From an uncultured Faecalibacterium sp. (GTDB lineage Bacteria; Bacillota; Clostridia; Oscillospirales; Ruminococcaceae): DNA of 27,055 nucleotides. Position numbers and translations under genes: made by a program. Below, piece after piece: positions 20,486 to 27,055 of the stretch; positions within the stretch are counted from its first letter, which is position 1, and every line of letters begins with the position of its first letter. Location of the stretch: positions 1 to 27,055 of the forward strand of contig CAKSTO010000033.1 of assembly GCA_934501115.1 (NCBI GenBank). Reading direction: 5' to 3'. A model generated the notes under the pieces. The model was not told the origin of the DNA, made no database searches, and saw nothing but the letters and a program-made list of their open reading frames with translations.

Positions 20486-22900
20486 TTACTCCAGCGGTTT
20501 GATGTCGAAGCTGAAGTCCTCTTTCATCAGGTCAAAATTGGGGTTCATGCAGGGGTCGCCCGCGGCCAGCTGTTTCGCCCATCGCTTCTGGAAGCGGTCT
20601 ACCTCGGAGATAAAACGCTTGCGCTTGACCGGGTTCTCGTCCAGACCGCGGCTCTTGCTCTCGTAGTGGTACAGCTGTGCGAACGGGGTAAACACATTGG
20701 TGTAGCCCGCCTCCCGCACACGGACACAGAAATCCACATCATTGAAGGCCACGGCAAAGCTCTCGTCCAGACCCTTCACCTCGTCATAGACCTCTTTGCG
20801 CACCATCAGACAGGCAGCCGTGACGGCATACACATCCTGTGCATACACCAGACGCCCCATATAGCCCGGGTGGCCTACCGGGAAGTTCTTGTGCATGTGC
20901 GCCGCCAGCGTCAAAAAGCCAAAGCCGATGCCGGCATGCTGAATGGTGTTGTCAGGGTAGATCAGCTTCACACCCACGCAGCCCACACGCTTCTGCTGGG
21001 CATACATGACCATTTCCTCCAGCCAGCGGGGCGAGATGACCTCCGTGTCATTGTTGAGCAGCAGCAGATATTCCCCTTCTGCATACTTTGCGCCAAAGTT
21101 GTTCAGGGCGCTGTAGTTGAACCCGGTGCCCTTCCATGTCACCACCTTCAGGTTCTTATGCTCCTTCTGCAGCCGTTCATAGCAGCGGAAAGTGGCGGGT
21201 TCCTTGCTGTTGTTCTCGACCACGATGATCTCATAGTCTGCATAGGTGGTCTTGCGGAAGATTGACTCCACACAGGTGCGCAAATCGCCGGAGTGGTCAC
21301 AGCTGGGGATCAGAATGCTCACCTTGCCGGGCTTTGTGATGGTGTAATCCGTCTTATAGAAGCCCGGCGTACCCGGGATCATGGAGACCTCATCCACCGG
21401 CACGCCCATGCGCTCATAGTGGGCATACAGTGCCTTGACCGCAGCCTCCAGACAGTAGGTCTTGGCCGAAATATTGCTTGCCACGCTGGTGGGGCTGGAG
21501 CGCCAGTAGTACAGCAGGTGCGGGATATGCACGATCTTGTGCGCCTTTTCGGTCAGGCGCAGGTAGAGGTCGTAGTCCTGACTGCCGTTGAACGCCGCGC
21601 GCTCATCGCCGCCCACAGCGGCCAGCAGCTTTGCGCTGAACACGCTCAGGTGGCAGATATAGTTGTTGGAGCGCAGATTATCGATCATGTAATCCGGCTT
21701 GAAGTGGTAGACCGTCAGATGGTCGATGTCACCCTCAAAGGTCACCTCATCGGTATACACGAAATCTGCGCCCTGCTCTGCGATAGCCTGTGCCACATAC
21801 CACAAAGCGCAGGGGTGCAGGATGTCGTCATGATCCAGCAGAGCGATGAACGCGCCCTTTGCCAGTGCAAAGCCCTGATTGGTGTTGCCCGCAATGCCGT
21901 CATTTTTTTCCAGCTTTCTGTAACGGATGCGGGGATCCGTCTCTGCCCGCGCCTTCACCGTCTCGCCCACAGTCTCATCCTGACCGGCGTCCACAAGGCA
22001 GAGCTCCCAGTTCTGATAGGTCTGGTTCTGCACTGAGTCCAGCAGCTCCACAAGGAACTGCTGCGGCGTGTTGTACAGCGGCACCACGATACTGATCAGC
22101 GGTGCCGCGGGCTGAGCGGCTGCCTGCCTTACCAGCAGCTCTGCGCTTGCAAAGCGGTCGGCACGCATGACCTTGCCCGGGAAGAGCTTCGTGTACTCCT
22201 TTTTGGCTCTTGCCTGCGCCCGCACGCCGGAAATGCCCACACGGCGCAGCTCCCCCAGAAAGACAAACGGCGGGAAGGTGTGCACAAGGCTGCGGCTCTT
22301 GCTGACAAGATAGCGCAGCGGCCAGGTCATCTTCCAGAAGGTGGAGCCGGTCACATTGTTCAGCGTCTTTTCCAGATCCTTCTCGTGGCTGCGGCTCAGC
22401 GAAAGATCACTGCGCAGGCGCTCCAGCTGGGCGGTCTGCTCGGCCGCCGTGCGCTCTGCCTGCATCATCCGCTCCCGCAGCTCATCCAATGTCATCTCGT
22501 AGCCGGCTGTGAGCGCTGCAGGCTCCTGCGCCGCCGGGCTGCGGCGGAACAATGCCGTCTGCTGCACCTTGCCCCGGGTGCGCCACTCAAAATCGCGGCT
22601 CAGCCCCTGCTGCTCCAGCTGCTTCGCGCAGTCTGCCATAGCCGAAGCCTCGTCGCAGACCAGAAGCACCTGACTGCATCCGAGCTGCGGCAGTTCGATC
22701 CACTCCGGATCCACGACCACCAGCAGGCCGTTTTCGCCTGCCTGATCCACCACTGCGGTGCCGGCCTTTTCCAGCGCCTTTTCCAGCAGACCGCTGCCGC
22801 CCAGCACCTGCACATCAGCAGGCATCAGCTCCCGCACGATGCGCTGCGCCAGCTCACGGCTGTGCTCCGTCTGCCGCTTCTTTTCTTTTTCCTGATCCAT
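20486..22900 (-). CDS. large glycosyltransferase with two GT2 domains
   Basis: This 804-aa protein has an N-terminal region of about 250 residues, including a coiled coil (about 137-185) and a GSTFWKMTWPLRYL motif often found before such GT domains. Two GT-A domains follow. The first (about 267-500) has ISIVVPLYNTPQQFL and the metal site LLDHDD (about 356-359). The second (about 526-790) has VSILIPSCDHSGDL, LLLNNDTE (about 616-618), and AFNDVDFCVRVREAGY. Bifunctional GT2 enzymes of this type build surface polysaccharides. The ATG at 22898-22900 is preceded by GGAGTGGAGAACGG; an upstream ATG at 22924 is possible. The gene is followed by repeat copy E and the second GT gene. Confidence 0.88.
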   Translation of the reverse strand: MDQEKEKKRQTEHSRELAQRIVRELMPADVQVLGGSGLLEKALEKAGTAVVDQAGENGLLVVVDPEWIELPQLGCSQVLLVCDEASAMADCAKQLEQQGLSRDFEWRTRGKVQQTALFRRSPAAQEPAALTAGYEMTLDELRERMMQAERTAAEQTAQLERLRSDLSLSRSHEKDLEKTLNNVTGSTFWKMTWPLRYLVSKSRSLVHTFPPFVFLGELRRVGISGVRAQARAKKEYTKLFPGKVMRADRFASAELLVRQAAAQPAAPLISIVVPLYNTPQQFLVELLDSVQNQTYQNWELCLVDAGQDETVGETVKARAETDPRIRYRKLEKNDGIAGNTNQGFALAKGAFIALLDHDDILHPCALWYVAQAIAEQGADFVYTDEVTFEGDIDHLTVYHFKPDYMIDNLRSNNYICHLSVFSAKLLAAVGGDERAAFNGSQDYDLYLRLTEKAHKIVHIPHLLYYWRSSPTSVASNISAKTYCLEAAVKALYAHYERMGVPVDEVSMIPGTPGFYKTDYTITKPGKVSILIPSCDHSGDLRTCVESIFRKTTYADYEIIVVENNSKEPATFRCYERLQKEHKNLKVVTWKGTGFNYSALNNFGAKYAEGEYLLLLNNDTEVISPRWLEEMVMYAQQKRVGCVGVKLIYPDNTIQHAGIGFGFLTLAAHMHKNFPVGHPGYMGRLVYAQDVYAVTAACLMVRKEVYDEVKGLDESFAVAFNDVDFCVRVREAGYTNVFTPFAQLYHYESKSRGLDENPVKRKRFISEVDRFQKRWAKQLAAGDPCMNPNFDLMKEDFSFDIKPLE

Positions 22901-22968
22901 TCCGTTCTCCACTCCTACGAGCATTTCTATCCGCAAAGGATTCTCTCACAAAATCACAAACATTGTAT

Positions 22969-22997
22969 AGTATACCAAATCCCGCTGTGTTTGAGAA
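22969..22997 (-). promoter_or_regulatory. promoter for the glycosyltransferase pair
   Basis: Minus strand: TTCTCA (22992-22997), 17 bp, TATACT (22969-22974). It lies about 70 nt before the large GT start. Confidence 0.5.
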
Positions 22998-23031
22998 GGT
23001 TTTGACAGCAATTCTTTTCTTCTCCCGGCAT

Positions 23032-24078
23032 TTACCAGTGGAAAAGGTCGTGCAGCCAGCCAAACAGGCCGCCGCCGGAACTGCTGGCGGAGATGGATGC
23101 GCCGGAATAATAATGGCTCAGGATCTCCCTGTAGCCCATGCCCTGCTCCTGTGCGTAGCCCACAGCGCCGCACTGGCTCATACCCACCCCATGGCCGAAG
23201 CCGTAATAGGTCATGCAGGGGACGCCATTGGCATCTGTGCCAAAGTCGAAGCAGTAGCGGGAGGACACGAACTGCCCGATATAGCGGTATTTTTTATCAT
23301 TGGACACGAAGGTATCGTACTGCACAAAGCCTCCCAGACTTTTGTGCGAGGTGTCGGCGCTGACATAGGGCGCCCCTGTGCGGCTGTCATTGTACTCCAC
23401 ATACGTATAGTCCTTGCCGATGACCCTGCGCAGCTTGTTGTGGTACTGTTCCTCATAGGGGCTTTCCACGCTTTGCAGGTACGGTACTTCGGTGCCCCAT
23501 GCGTCCAGACTGGAGCAGGTGCCGTAGACACCGGTCTGGGTATTGTAGCCCGCGCTGGCCGACCACACCGCGTCGCAGACGCTGCCGTTGTAGGTCAGGA
23601 TCTCGTTTTTCACCGGCTCCACCGCCCTGCGGATGGCTTCCCGTGCCGAGGACGGGATCTGATCCACCGGCGTGTAGATTAGGGCATTGGCCGAAGAGCC
23701 GTACTGCTTATGGTACTCCAGATAGGAATGGATGGCCACCGCCTGCGCCTTCCATGCCTGCTGTGCCGCGCCTGCGCTGACATAGCTGCCGATGGAGCCG
23801 AGTTCGGTGTAGGTGATGCCCACGAGGCAGTCCACAAGATTCAGGGTGACATTGCGGCGCAGCCCCTGACCCTTGATGTTCAGGTACGGCATGGTGATGC
23901 TGTCGCCGGAGCCGAACAGCCAGCTCAGGCAGTTTTCCTCTTCTGCCGGGATCAGGGTCGTGTCCGCACCGCCCATGGTCGTGGCAGCCGAAGCCGCCGG
24001 GGCAAGCAGCCCGGCACAGAGAGCCAGTGCCAGCGCAAGTGCTGCGGTACGGCGTGCAAACCAATGCAGATGTTTCAA
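23032..24078 (-). CDS. secreted SpoIID/LytB-domain protein
   Basis: This 348-aa exported protein has a signal peptide (RR, then a run of Ala/Leu to about residue 28, AXA cleavage near 31). The SpoIID/LytB domain includes VDCLVGITYTELGS, AWKAQAVAIHSYLEYH, SASAGYNTQTGVYG and the hallmark GFGHGVGMSQCGAVGYAQ followed by ILSHYYSG. Family members are peptidoglycan lytic transglycosylases or amidase enhancers. The start is TTG at 24076-24078, with AGGAGG 9 nt upstream; the frame is open further but runs into the next gene without a start signal. It ends in a Ser/Gly linker and a Trp-rich tail (GLFGWLHDLFHW). Confidence 0.85.
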   Translation of the reverse strand: MKHLHWFARRTAALALALALCAGLLAPAASAATTMGGADTTLIPAEEENCLSWLFGSGDSITMPYLNIKGQGLRRNVTLNLVDCLVGITYTELGSIGSYVSAGAAQQAWKAQAVAIHSYLEYHKQYGSSANALIYTPVDQIPSSAREAIRRAVEPVKNEILTYNGSVCDAVWSASAGYNTQTGVYGTCSSLDAWGTEVPYLQSVESPYEEQYHNKLRRVIGKDYTYVEYNDSRTGAPYVSADTSHKSLGGFVQYDTFVSNDKKYRYIGQFVSSRYCFDFGTDANGVPCMTYYGFGHGVGMSQCGAVGYAQEQGMGYREILSHYYSGASISASSSGGGLFGWLHDLFHW

Positions 24079-24126
24079 GGGTGGATTCCTCCTGTTTCTC
24101 ACACGTCCTGCGTGCAGTTTTTCCTT

Positions 24127-24155
24127 AGTGTAGCACAGCCTGCGCTCCCGGGCAA
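24127..24155 (-). promoter_or_regulatory. promoter for the SpoIID-like gene
   Basis: Minus strand: TTGCCC (24150-24155), 17 bp, TACACT (24127-24132) with an extended-10 TG. The leader is about 40 nt. Confidence 0.5.
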
Positions 24156-24172
24156 GGACTGTACTTCTATTT

Positions 24173-26086
24173 TCACACCTTCTCCGGATGCTGCATGGTT
24201 TCCCCGATCTCTGCCCCGATCTCCTGCAGGCATTCCAGCAGCAGCGGGTTGAAATGCTTTGCGTCCGCTTCGCACAGCTGCTTGAGCGCCTCTCTGTGGG
24301 GCATCGGCGGCTGTGTTTCACTGCCGCTTACAAGAGTCTCGTAAGCATCTGCAAGCCCAACCACCTGTGCCGCAATGGGGATCTGCTCTCCCACAAGATG
24401 ATCCGGATAGCCGGAGCCGTCGTACCTCTCATGATGCCAGCGGCAGATCTGGCAGGCCGTCTGGACAAAATCTTCATCCCGGTAGGCATCCAGTTCCTCC
24501 AGCATTTTTGCACCCAGTACCGTGTGCTGACGCATTCGCTCCAATTCTTCCAGCGTGTGGGCACTGCCGCTCCGGATCTGATCGTCGACCTCCATTTTGC
24601 CGATATCATGGAGCATCGACGCCATGCCGATCGTCTGCCGCATCTCCTGCGACAGCGGATAGCTGTCAGTTTTTTGTGCCAAATGGGTCAGAAGCATGTT
24701 TGTCAGATTGCTGATGCGCTGTACATGCGCATGGCTCTCTCCGTTGCGCCGCTCCACCACCCGGCTCAGGATGTCGATCATCATGCGGCTGCGCTTTTCG
24801 ATCTCACAGACCTGATCTGCCACCATGGCGCTCAATCTGCGCTGTTTTGCGTAAAGGCGGATGGCGTTGGACACCCGCTGATAGACTACCTTGGCGTCAA
24901 AGGGACGCCCGATGTAATCCGAAGCTCCCAGATCAAAGGCACGGCGCACCGAGTCGGCTGTATCTTCGCTGGAGATCATAATGACAGGGATCTCTTCCAG
25001 CATCCCGCGCTGGTTCATGGCTTCCAGCACATCAAAGCCGTTCATCCCATCCATGTGGATATCCAGCAGCACGATGGAAATGCCCGTGGGATTCTGTTCC
25101 AGCAGACGCAGGCACTCTTCACCGCCGGCCGCCTCGGCGGTGTCGTACTGTCTGCCCAGCATCTGGCTCAAAAGAGCGCGGTTCATGGCCGAGTCATCCA
25201 CGATCAGCACGCTCTGGCGTCTTTGCGGTGCCCCCGCCGCCCGGGATTCGGTCTGACGCTCCGTGACCACAGTGTTTTTCTGGATGCTCGCATAGTGCAT
25301 GAGCCGCTGTGCGTGATCCACCGCGATCTCCAGACTTTCATCCTCGACCCAGACCCCACCGATGCTGGCCGACATCTGGATGCGGGAGTAGCCCGGAATT
25401 CTGGCCGTCCGCAGCTGCAGCCGGATCTGCTCCAGCCGTCGGCTGAACTGCTCCTGCCCGATGTCCGGCAGCAGGAGCAAAAGCTCGCCGCTGTTATAGC
25501 GGATCAGCCTGTCCTTCTCGGTCAGGCCGCGCCGGATCACATTGACCGCCGTCTCCAGCACACTGTCCCCGGCAGCTCTTCCATATACGTCATTGGACAG
25601 TTTGAGGTCATCCAGATCCAGCAGCGCGACCCCTGCCGTCATGGAGCGTCCACGGTAGTTTTCGTCATAATACAGCCGATTGTACGCACCGGTCGCAGGA
25701 TCCCGATAGAGCCTTTCCCTCTGGTCGGTGATGGTATCGAGCAGCCGACCGCTGTCATCCGGCCCCAGCACCATGCCGCGATCCAACTTCTGTGCCATTT
25801 CCAGTACGCAGGGTCTGTCTTCTACCAGAACATAGCAGGCCGTCACCTCATACAGGGTCTTGCCCATATATTCCAACCTGCTTTTGCGGCCTTTTTCTTC
25901 TAAAGCGCGCCGTGCCACACAGTTCTCGCATGGACGTGTCCGCTTCCAGTGTGCGTAACAGGGTCTGCGTCCCTTGGGGTCCTGGATCATCTCCTGTGTG
26001 AACAGCTGCACCGAATCAAATACCTTCCGCAGCTGACGCATCTCTTCCTCGACCTGTTCCCGGGTCATATTCTCTTCCTGTGCCAT
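24173..26086 (-). CDS. GGDEF (degenerate)-REC-HD-GYP signalling protein
   Basis: This 637-aa cytoplasmic regulator has four parts. Residues 1-125 are a sensory-type region with a Cys cluster (C43, C53, C56; also C84, C93). Residues 130-285 are a GGDEF-fold domain with LLDLDDLK but NSGEL (198-202) in place of GGDEF, so probably not a cyclase. Residues 291-415 are a response-regulator domain with the phospho-Asp at 342 (LLDIHMDG), but Arg394 (YIGRPFD) replaces the usual Lys. Residues about 435-625 are an HD-GYP domain with MLHDIGKME (493-494) and HHERYDGSGYP (551-561), expected to hydrolyse cyclic di-GMP. The ATG follows AGGGAGA closely. No paired histidine kinase is in view. Confidence 0.88.
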   Translation of the reverse strand: MAQEENMTREQVEEEMRQLRKVFDSVQLFTQEMIQDPKGRRPCYAHWKRTRPCENCVARRALEEKGRKSRLEYMGKTLYEVTACYVLVEDRPCVLEMAQKLDRGMVLGPDDSGRLLDTITDQRERLYRDPATGAYNRLYYDENYRGRSMTAGVALLDLDDLKLSNDVYGRAAGDSVLETAVNVIRRGLTEKDRLIRYNSGELLLLLPDIGQEQFSRRLEQIRLQLRTARIPGYSRIQMSASIGGVWVEDESLEIAVDHAQRLMHYASIQKNTVVTERQTESRAAGAPQRRQSVLIVDDSAMNRALLSQMLGRQYDTAEAAGGEECLRLLEQNPTGISIVLLDIHMDGMNGFDVLEAMNQRGMLEEIPVIMISSEDTADSVRRAFDLGASDYIGRPFDAKVVYQRVSNAIRLYAKQRRLSAMVADQVCEIEKRSRMMIDILSRVVERRNGESHAHVQRISNLTNMLLTHLAQKTDSYPLSQEMRQTIGMASMLHDIGKMEVDDQIRSGSAHTLEELERMRQHTVLGAKMLEELDAYRDEDFVQTACQICRWHHERYDGSGYPDHLVGEQIPIAAQVVGLADAYETLVSGSETQPPMPHREALKQLCEADAKHFNPLLLECLQEIGAEIGETMQHPEKV

Positions 26087-26127
26087 CCTGTCTCCCTCGT
26101 CCGTCTTATTTGGTATTTTCAGGTAGC

Positions 26128-26157
26128 ATTATACTATTTTCATCCTGTCTGCGTCAA
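26128..26157 (-). promoter_or_regulatory. promoter for the HD-GYP gene
   Basis: Minus strand: TTGACG (26152-26157), 18 bp, perfect TATAAT (26128-26133), about 45 nt before the start. Confidence 0.6.
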
Positions 26158-26359
26158 TCTTTGCGTTTTCTCCGCCATCCTCCCCCATCCCGTATTCCGA
26201 AAGACAAATTTCACGCTGTCCCTTTCATTTTTTGCCGCAGGCCGGCTTACGCTCCGCAAAATGCGTCGTTCTCCGATCCAAAAGCACGCAAAATACGGAG
26301 CCCTCCGTCCGTATCTGTCTGCCATGCACTCCGGCAAACGATCCCCGGAAAATCCGCAC
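26158..26359. other. intergenic region before the tRNA-Leu locus
   Basis: Together with the flanking promoters this is a gap of about 320 nt between divergent units (HD-GYP gene and tRNA genes). I see no repeat, hairpin or coding signal in it beyond the two promoters. Confidence 0.5.
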
Positions 26360-26388
26360 TTGATTTTAGGCGCAGAATCCGTTATAAT
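26360..26388 (+). promoter_or_regulatory. promoter of the tRNA-Leu locus
   Basis: TTGATT (26360-26365), 17 bp, perfect TATAAT (26383-26388). The truncated tRNA-Leu starts 20 bp downstream. No comparable promoter is seen just before the intact tRNA, so both may lie on this transcript. Confidence 0.7.
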
Positions 26389-26408
26389 ATCACTGTTGTT
26401 TTACATCC

Positions 26409-26448
26409 GCCGATGTGTCGGAATGGCAGACGATGTAGACTCAAAATC
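26409..26448 (+). pseudogene. truncated tRNA-Leu (5' half only)
   Basis: It carries the acceptor 5' strand GCCGATG, then TG, a D arm with TCG/CGA stem around GAATGGCAGA, and an anticodon loop CTCAAAA (anticodon CAA at 26442-26444). Homology stops after TCAAAATC. No variable arm, T arm or acceptor 3' strand follows. Its D stem differs from the intact copy by a compensated base pair, so it derives from a different tRNA-Leu and is not a simple recent copy. Confidence 0.8.
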
Positions 26449-26634
26449 CGCTTCGTGATTTTTCGTGTCTGTGCGAGAAATTCACGAGTATTCGTTGAAT
26501 TTTGAGAGTTTGTCGAAGCAGGATTTCTTACATCCCTCCTGAACATCCCTCCAATCTTCAGAAACCGGTACTAATGTCTCAAAATTGAATATAAGCCGAT
26601 GTGGCGGAATGGCAGACGCAAACGACTCAAAATC
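26438..26634. repeat. repeated GACTCAAAATC core, possible attachment-site sequence
   Basis: The 11-mer GACTCAAAATC is in the anticodon arm of both tRNA copies (26438-26448 and 26624-26634). CTCAAAAT recurs at 26578-26585 and in inverted form (ATTTTGAG) at 26499-26506. Repeats of this kind beside a tyrosine recombinase gene suggest core-type recombination sites; this is inferred. Confidence 0.45.
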
Positions 26635-26673
26635 GTTCGGGAAACCATGTGGGTTCGAGTCCCACCATCGGCA
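26595..26673 (+). tRNA. tRNA-Leu (anticodon CAA)
   Basis: Complete cloverleaf: acceptor GCCGATG/CATCGGC, D stem GCG/CGC, anticodon stem AACGA/TCGTT with loop CTCAAAA (CAA at 26628-26630, reading UUG), short class II variable arm CGGGAAACCAT, T arm GTGGG-TTCGAGT-CCCAC, discriminator A. CCA is not encoded. The variable arm is short for a leucine tRNA. A terminator follows at 26683. Confidence 0.95.
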
Positions 26674-26682
26674 CTCCATCAT

Positions 26683-26726
26683 AAAACAGCTTAGAATCGA
26701 AAGATTTTTGGCTGTTTTTCTTTTTC
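26683..26726 (+). terminator. terminator after tRNA-Leu
   Basis: AAAACAGC (26683-26690) pairs with GCTGTTTT (26711-26718), with an inner AGAATC-GAAA-GATTTT hairpin, followed by TCTTTTTC. It may also end the integrase transcript on the other strand. Confidence 0.8.
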
Positions 26727-26737
26727 TGCTCAGTTTC

Positions 26738-27055
26738 TTATACTTTGGTGTTTTCCGGGAAGATATTAACGATTGCATTCGCCGAGGATACCTTACTGGA
26801 GAAATCCAGATGTGTATAAATGTTGCTTGTTGTGCTGATGTCACTGTGACCCAGCCACTCCTGAATCTCCTTCAGGCTCACGCCATTGGCATAGAGCAGA
26901 CTGGCACAACTATGGCGCAGATCGTGAAAGCGGATACGCTTCATCTGGTGTGCTACCAGAAAATCTGGGAAATGCTGACTCAGAAAGTCGGGCCGAATCC
27001 GCTTTCCCATCGGGTCTACATAGATATAGTCAAGATAATCGGTGCAATAGCTTTT
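26738..27055 (-). CDS. tyrosine recombinase/integrase, C-terminal part (runs off the right edge)
   Basis: The last 105 codons of a phage-type integrase. The catalytic motifs are RFHDLRHSCASLL (His and Arg II), LKEIQEWLGHSDISTTSNIY (His and the nucleophile Tyr), then THLDFSSK. The frame stays open to the window edge, so the ATG at 27010 is internal. It reads towards the tRNA-Leu 3' end, the usual arrangement for an element integrated in a tRNA gene. It would catalyse integration and excision of that element. Confidence 0.92.
   Translation of the reverse strand, partial: KSYCTDYLDYIYVDPMGKRIRPDFLSQHFPDFLVAHQMKRIRFHDLRHSCASLLYANGVSLKEIQEWLGHSDISTTSNIYTHLDFSSKVSSANAIVNIFPENTKV

Larger units (their letters stand above)
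26624..27055. mobile_element. left edge of an element integrated at tRNA-Leu
   Basis: An integrase gene lies 64 bp from the end of an intact tRNA-Leu, with a second, truncated tRNA-Leu just outside. The element body would lie beyond 27055. The exact attachment site is not proven; the anticodon-arm core at 26624-26634 is the best candidate. Confidence 0.6.

Noticed and set aside
19400..21265. 621-codon open frame on the plus strand
   Set aside because: It spans the repeat mosaic and is antisense to both glycosyltransferase genes.
26482..26844. 120-codon open frame on the minus strand containing WWDSNPHGF
   Set aside because: It is the translated antisense of tRNA-Leu, a well-known false protein.

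Overview
The window looks like the chromosome of a GC-rich gut Firmicute of the Oscillospiraceae/Ruminococcaceae, most likely Faecalibacterium or a close relative. This is inferred from protein character, TTG/GTG starts with strong Shine-Dalgarno sites, sigma-A-type promoters, and a family of short palindromic repeats of a kind I associate with that group. No marker gene settles the species.

Layout. 1-3.0 kb: the first codons of an unidentified gene, an OFA-type MFS transporter and a histidyl-tRNA synthetase. 3.0-5.5 kb: a CaCA-family cation antiporter behind a well-formed yybP-ykoY (Mn2+) riboswitch with an overlapping terminator, then a tandem-duplicated CmpB-type membrane protein. 5.7-8.5 kb: a sugar phosphate isomerase/epimerase-like TIM barrel, then a GntR(YtrA)-ABC ATPase-ABC permease operon with overlapping genes and a palindromic operator. 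8.7-13.2 kb: glycerol kinase and, divergently, a FucO-type iron alcohol dehydrogenase, then glycerate 2-kinase. 13.5-13.9 kb: the broken 3' end of a 5'-nucleotidase gene. 13.95-15.97 kb: an AT-rich accessory cassette between two strong terminators. It holds a divergent XRE regulator and a four-gene operon: an unrecognised 151-aa protein, two paralogous zinc-ribbon microproteins and a JAB/JAMM metallopeptidase. 16.0-18.9 kb: an rmlA-rmlD-rmlB (dTDP-rhamnose) operon without rmlC. 19.1-19.6 kb: a non-coding mosaic of palindromic repeats. 19.6-22.9 kb: two GT2 glycosyltransferase genes. 23.0-26.1 kb: a secreted SpoIID/LytB-like protein and a GGDEF(degenerate)-REC-HD-GYP signalling protein. 26.4-27.06 kb: a truncated tRNA-Leu, an intact tRNA-Leu(CAA), a terminator and the C-terminal part of a tyrosine recombinase. 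This looks like the edge of an integrated element that continues past the right end.

How the parts may work together. The rml genes supply dTDP-rhamnose precursors that the two GT2 proteins could use for a surface polysaccharide. The glycerol kinase, FucO-type reductase and glycerate kinase suggest handling of three-carbon compounds. The best candidate for an undescribed system is the XRE/151-aa/zinc-ribbon/zinc-ribbon/JAB cassette. It has a deubiquitinase-type peptidase but no E1, E2 or recognisable ubiquitin fold. Both microproteins carry a Gly-Gly followed by a short tail, so they are possible, unproven, substrates.
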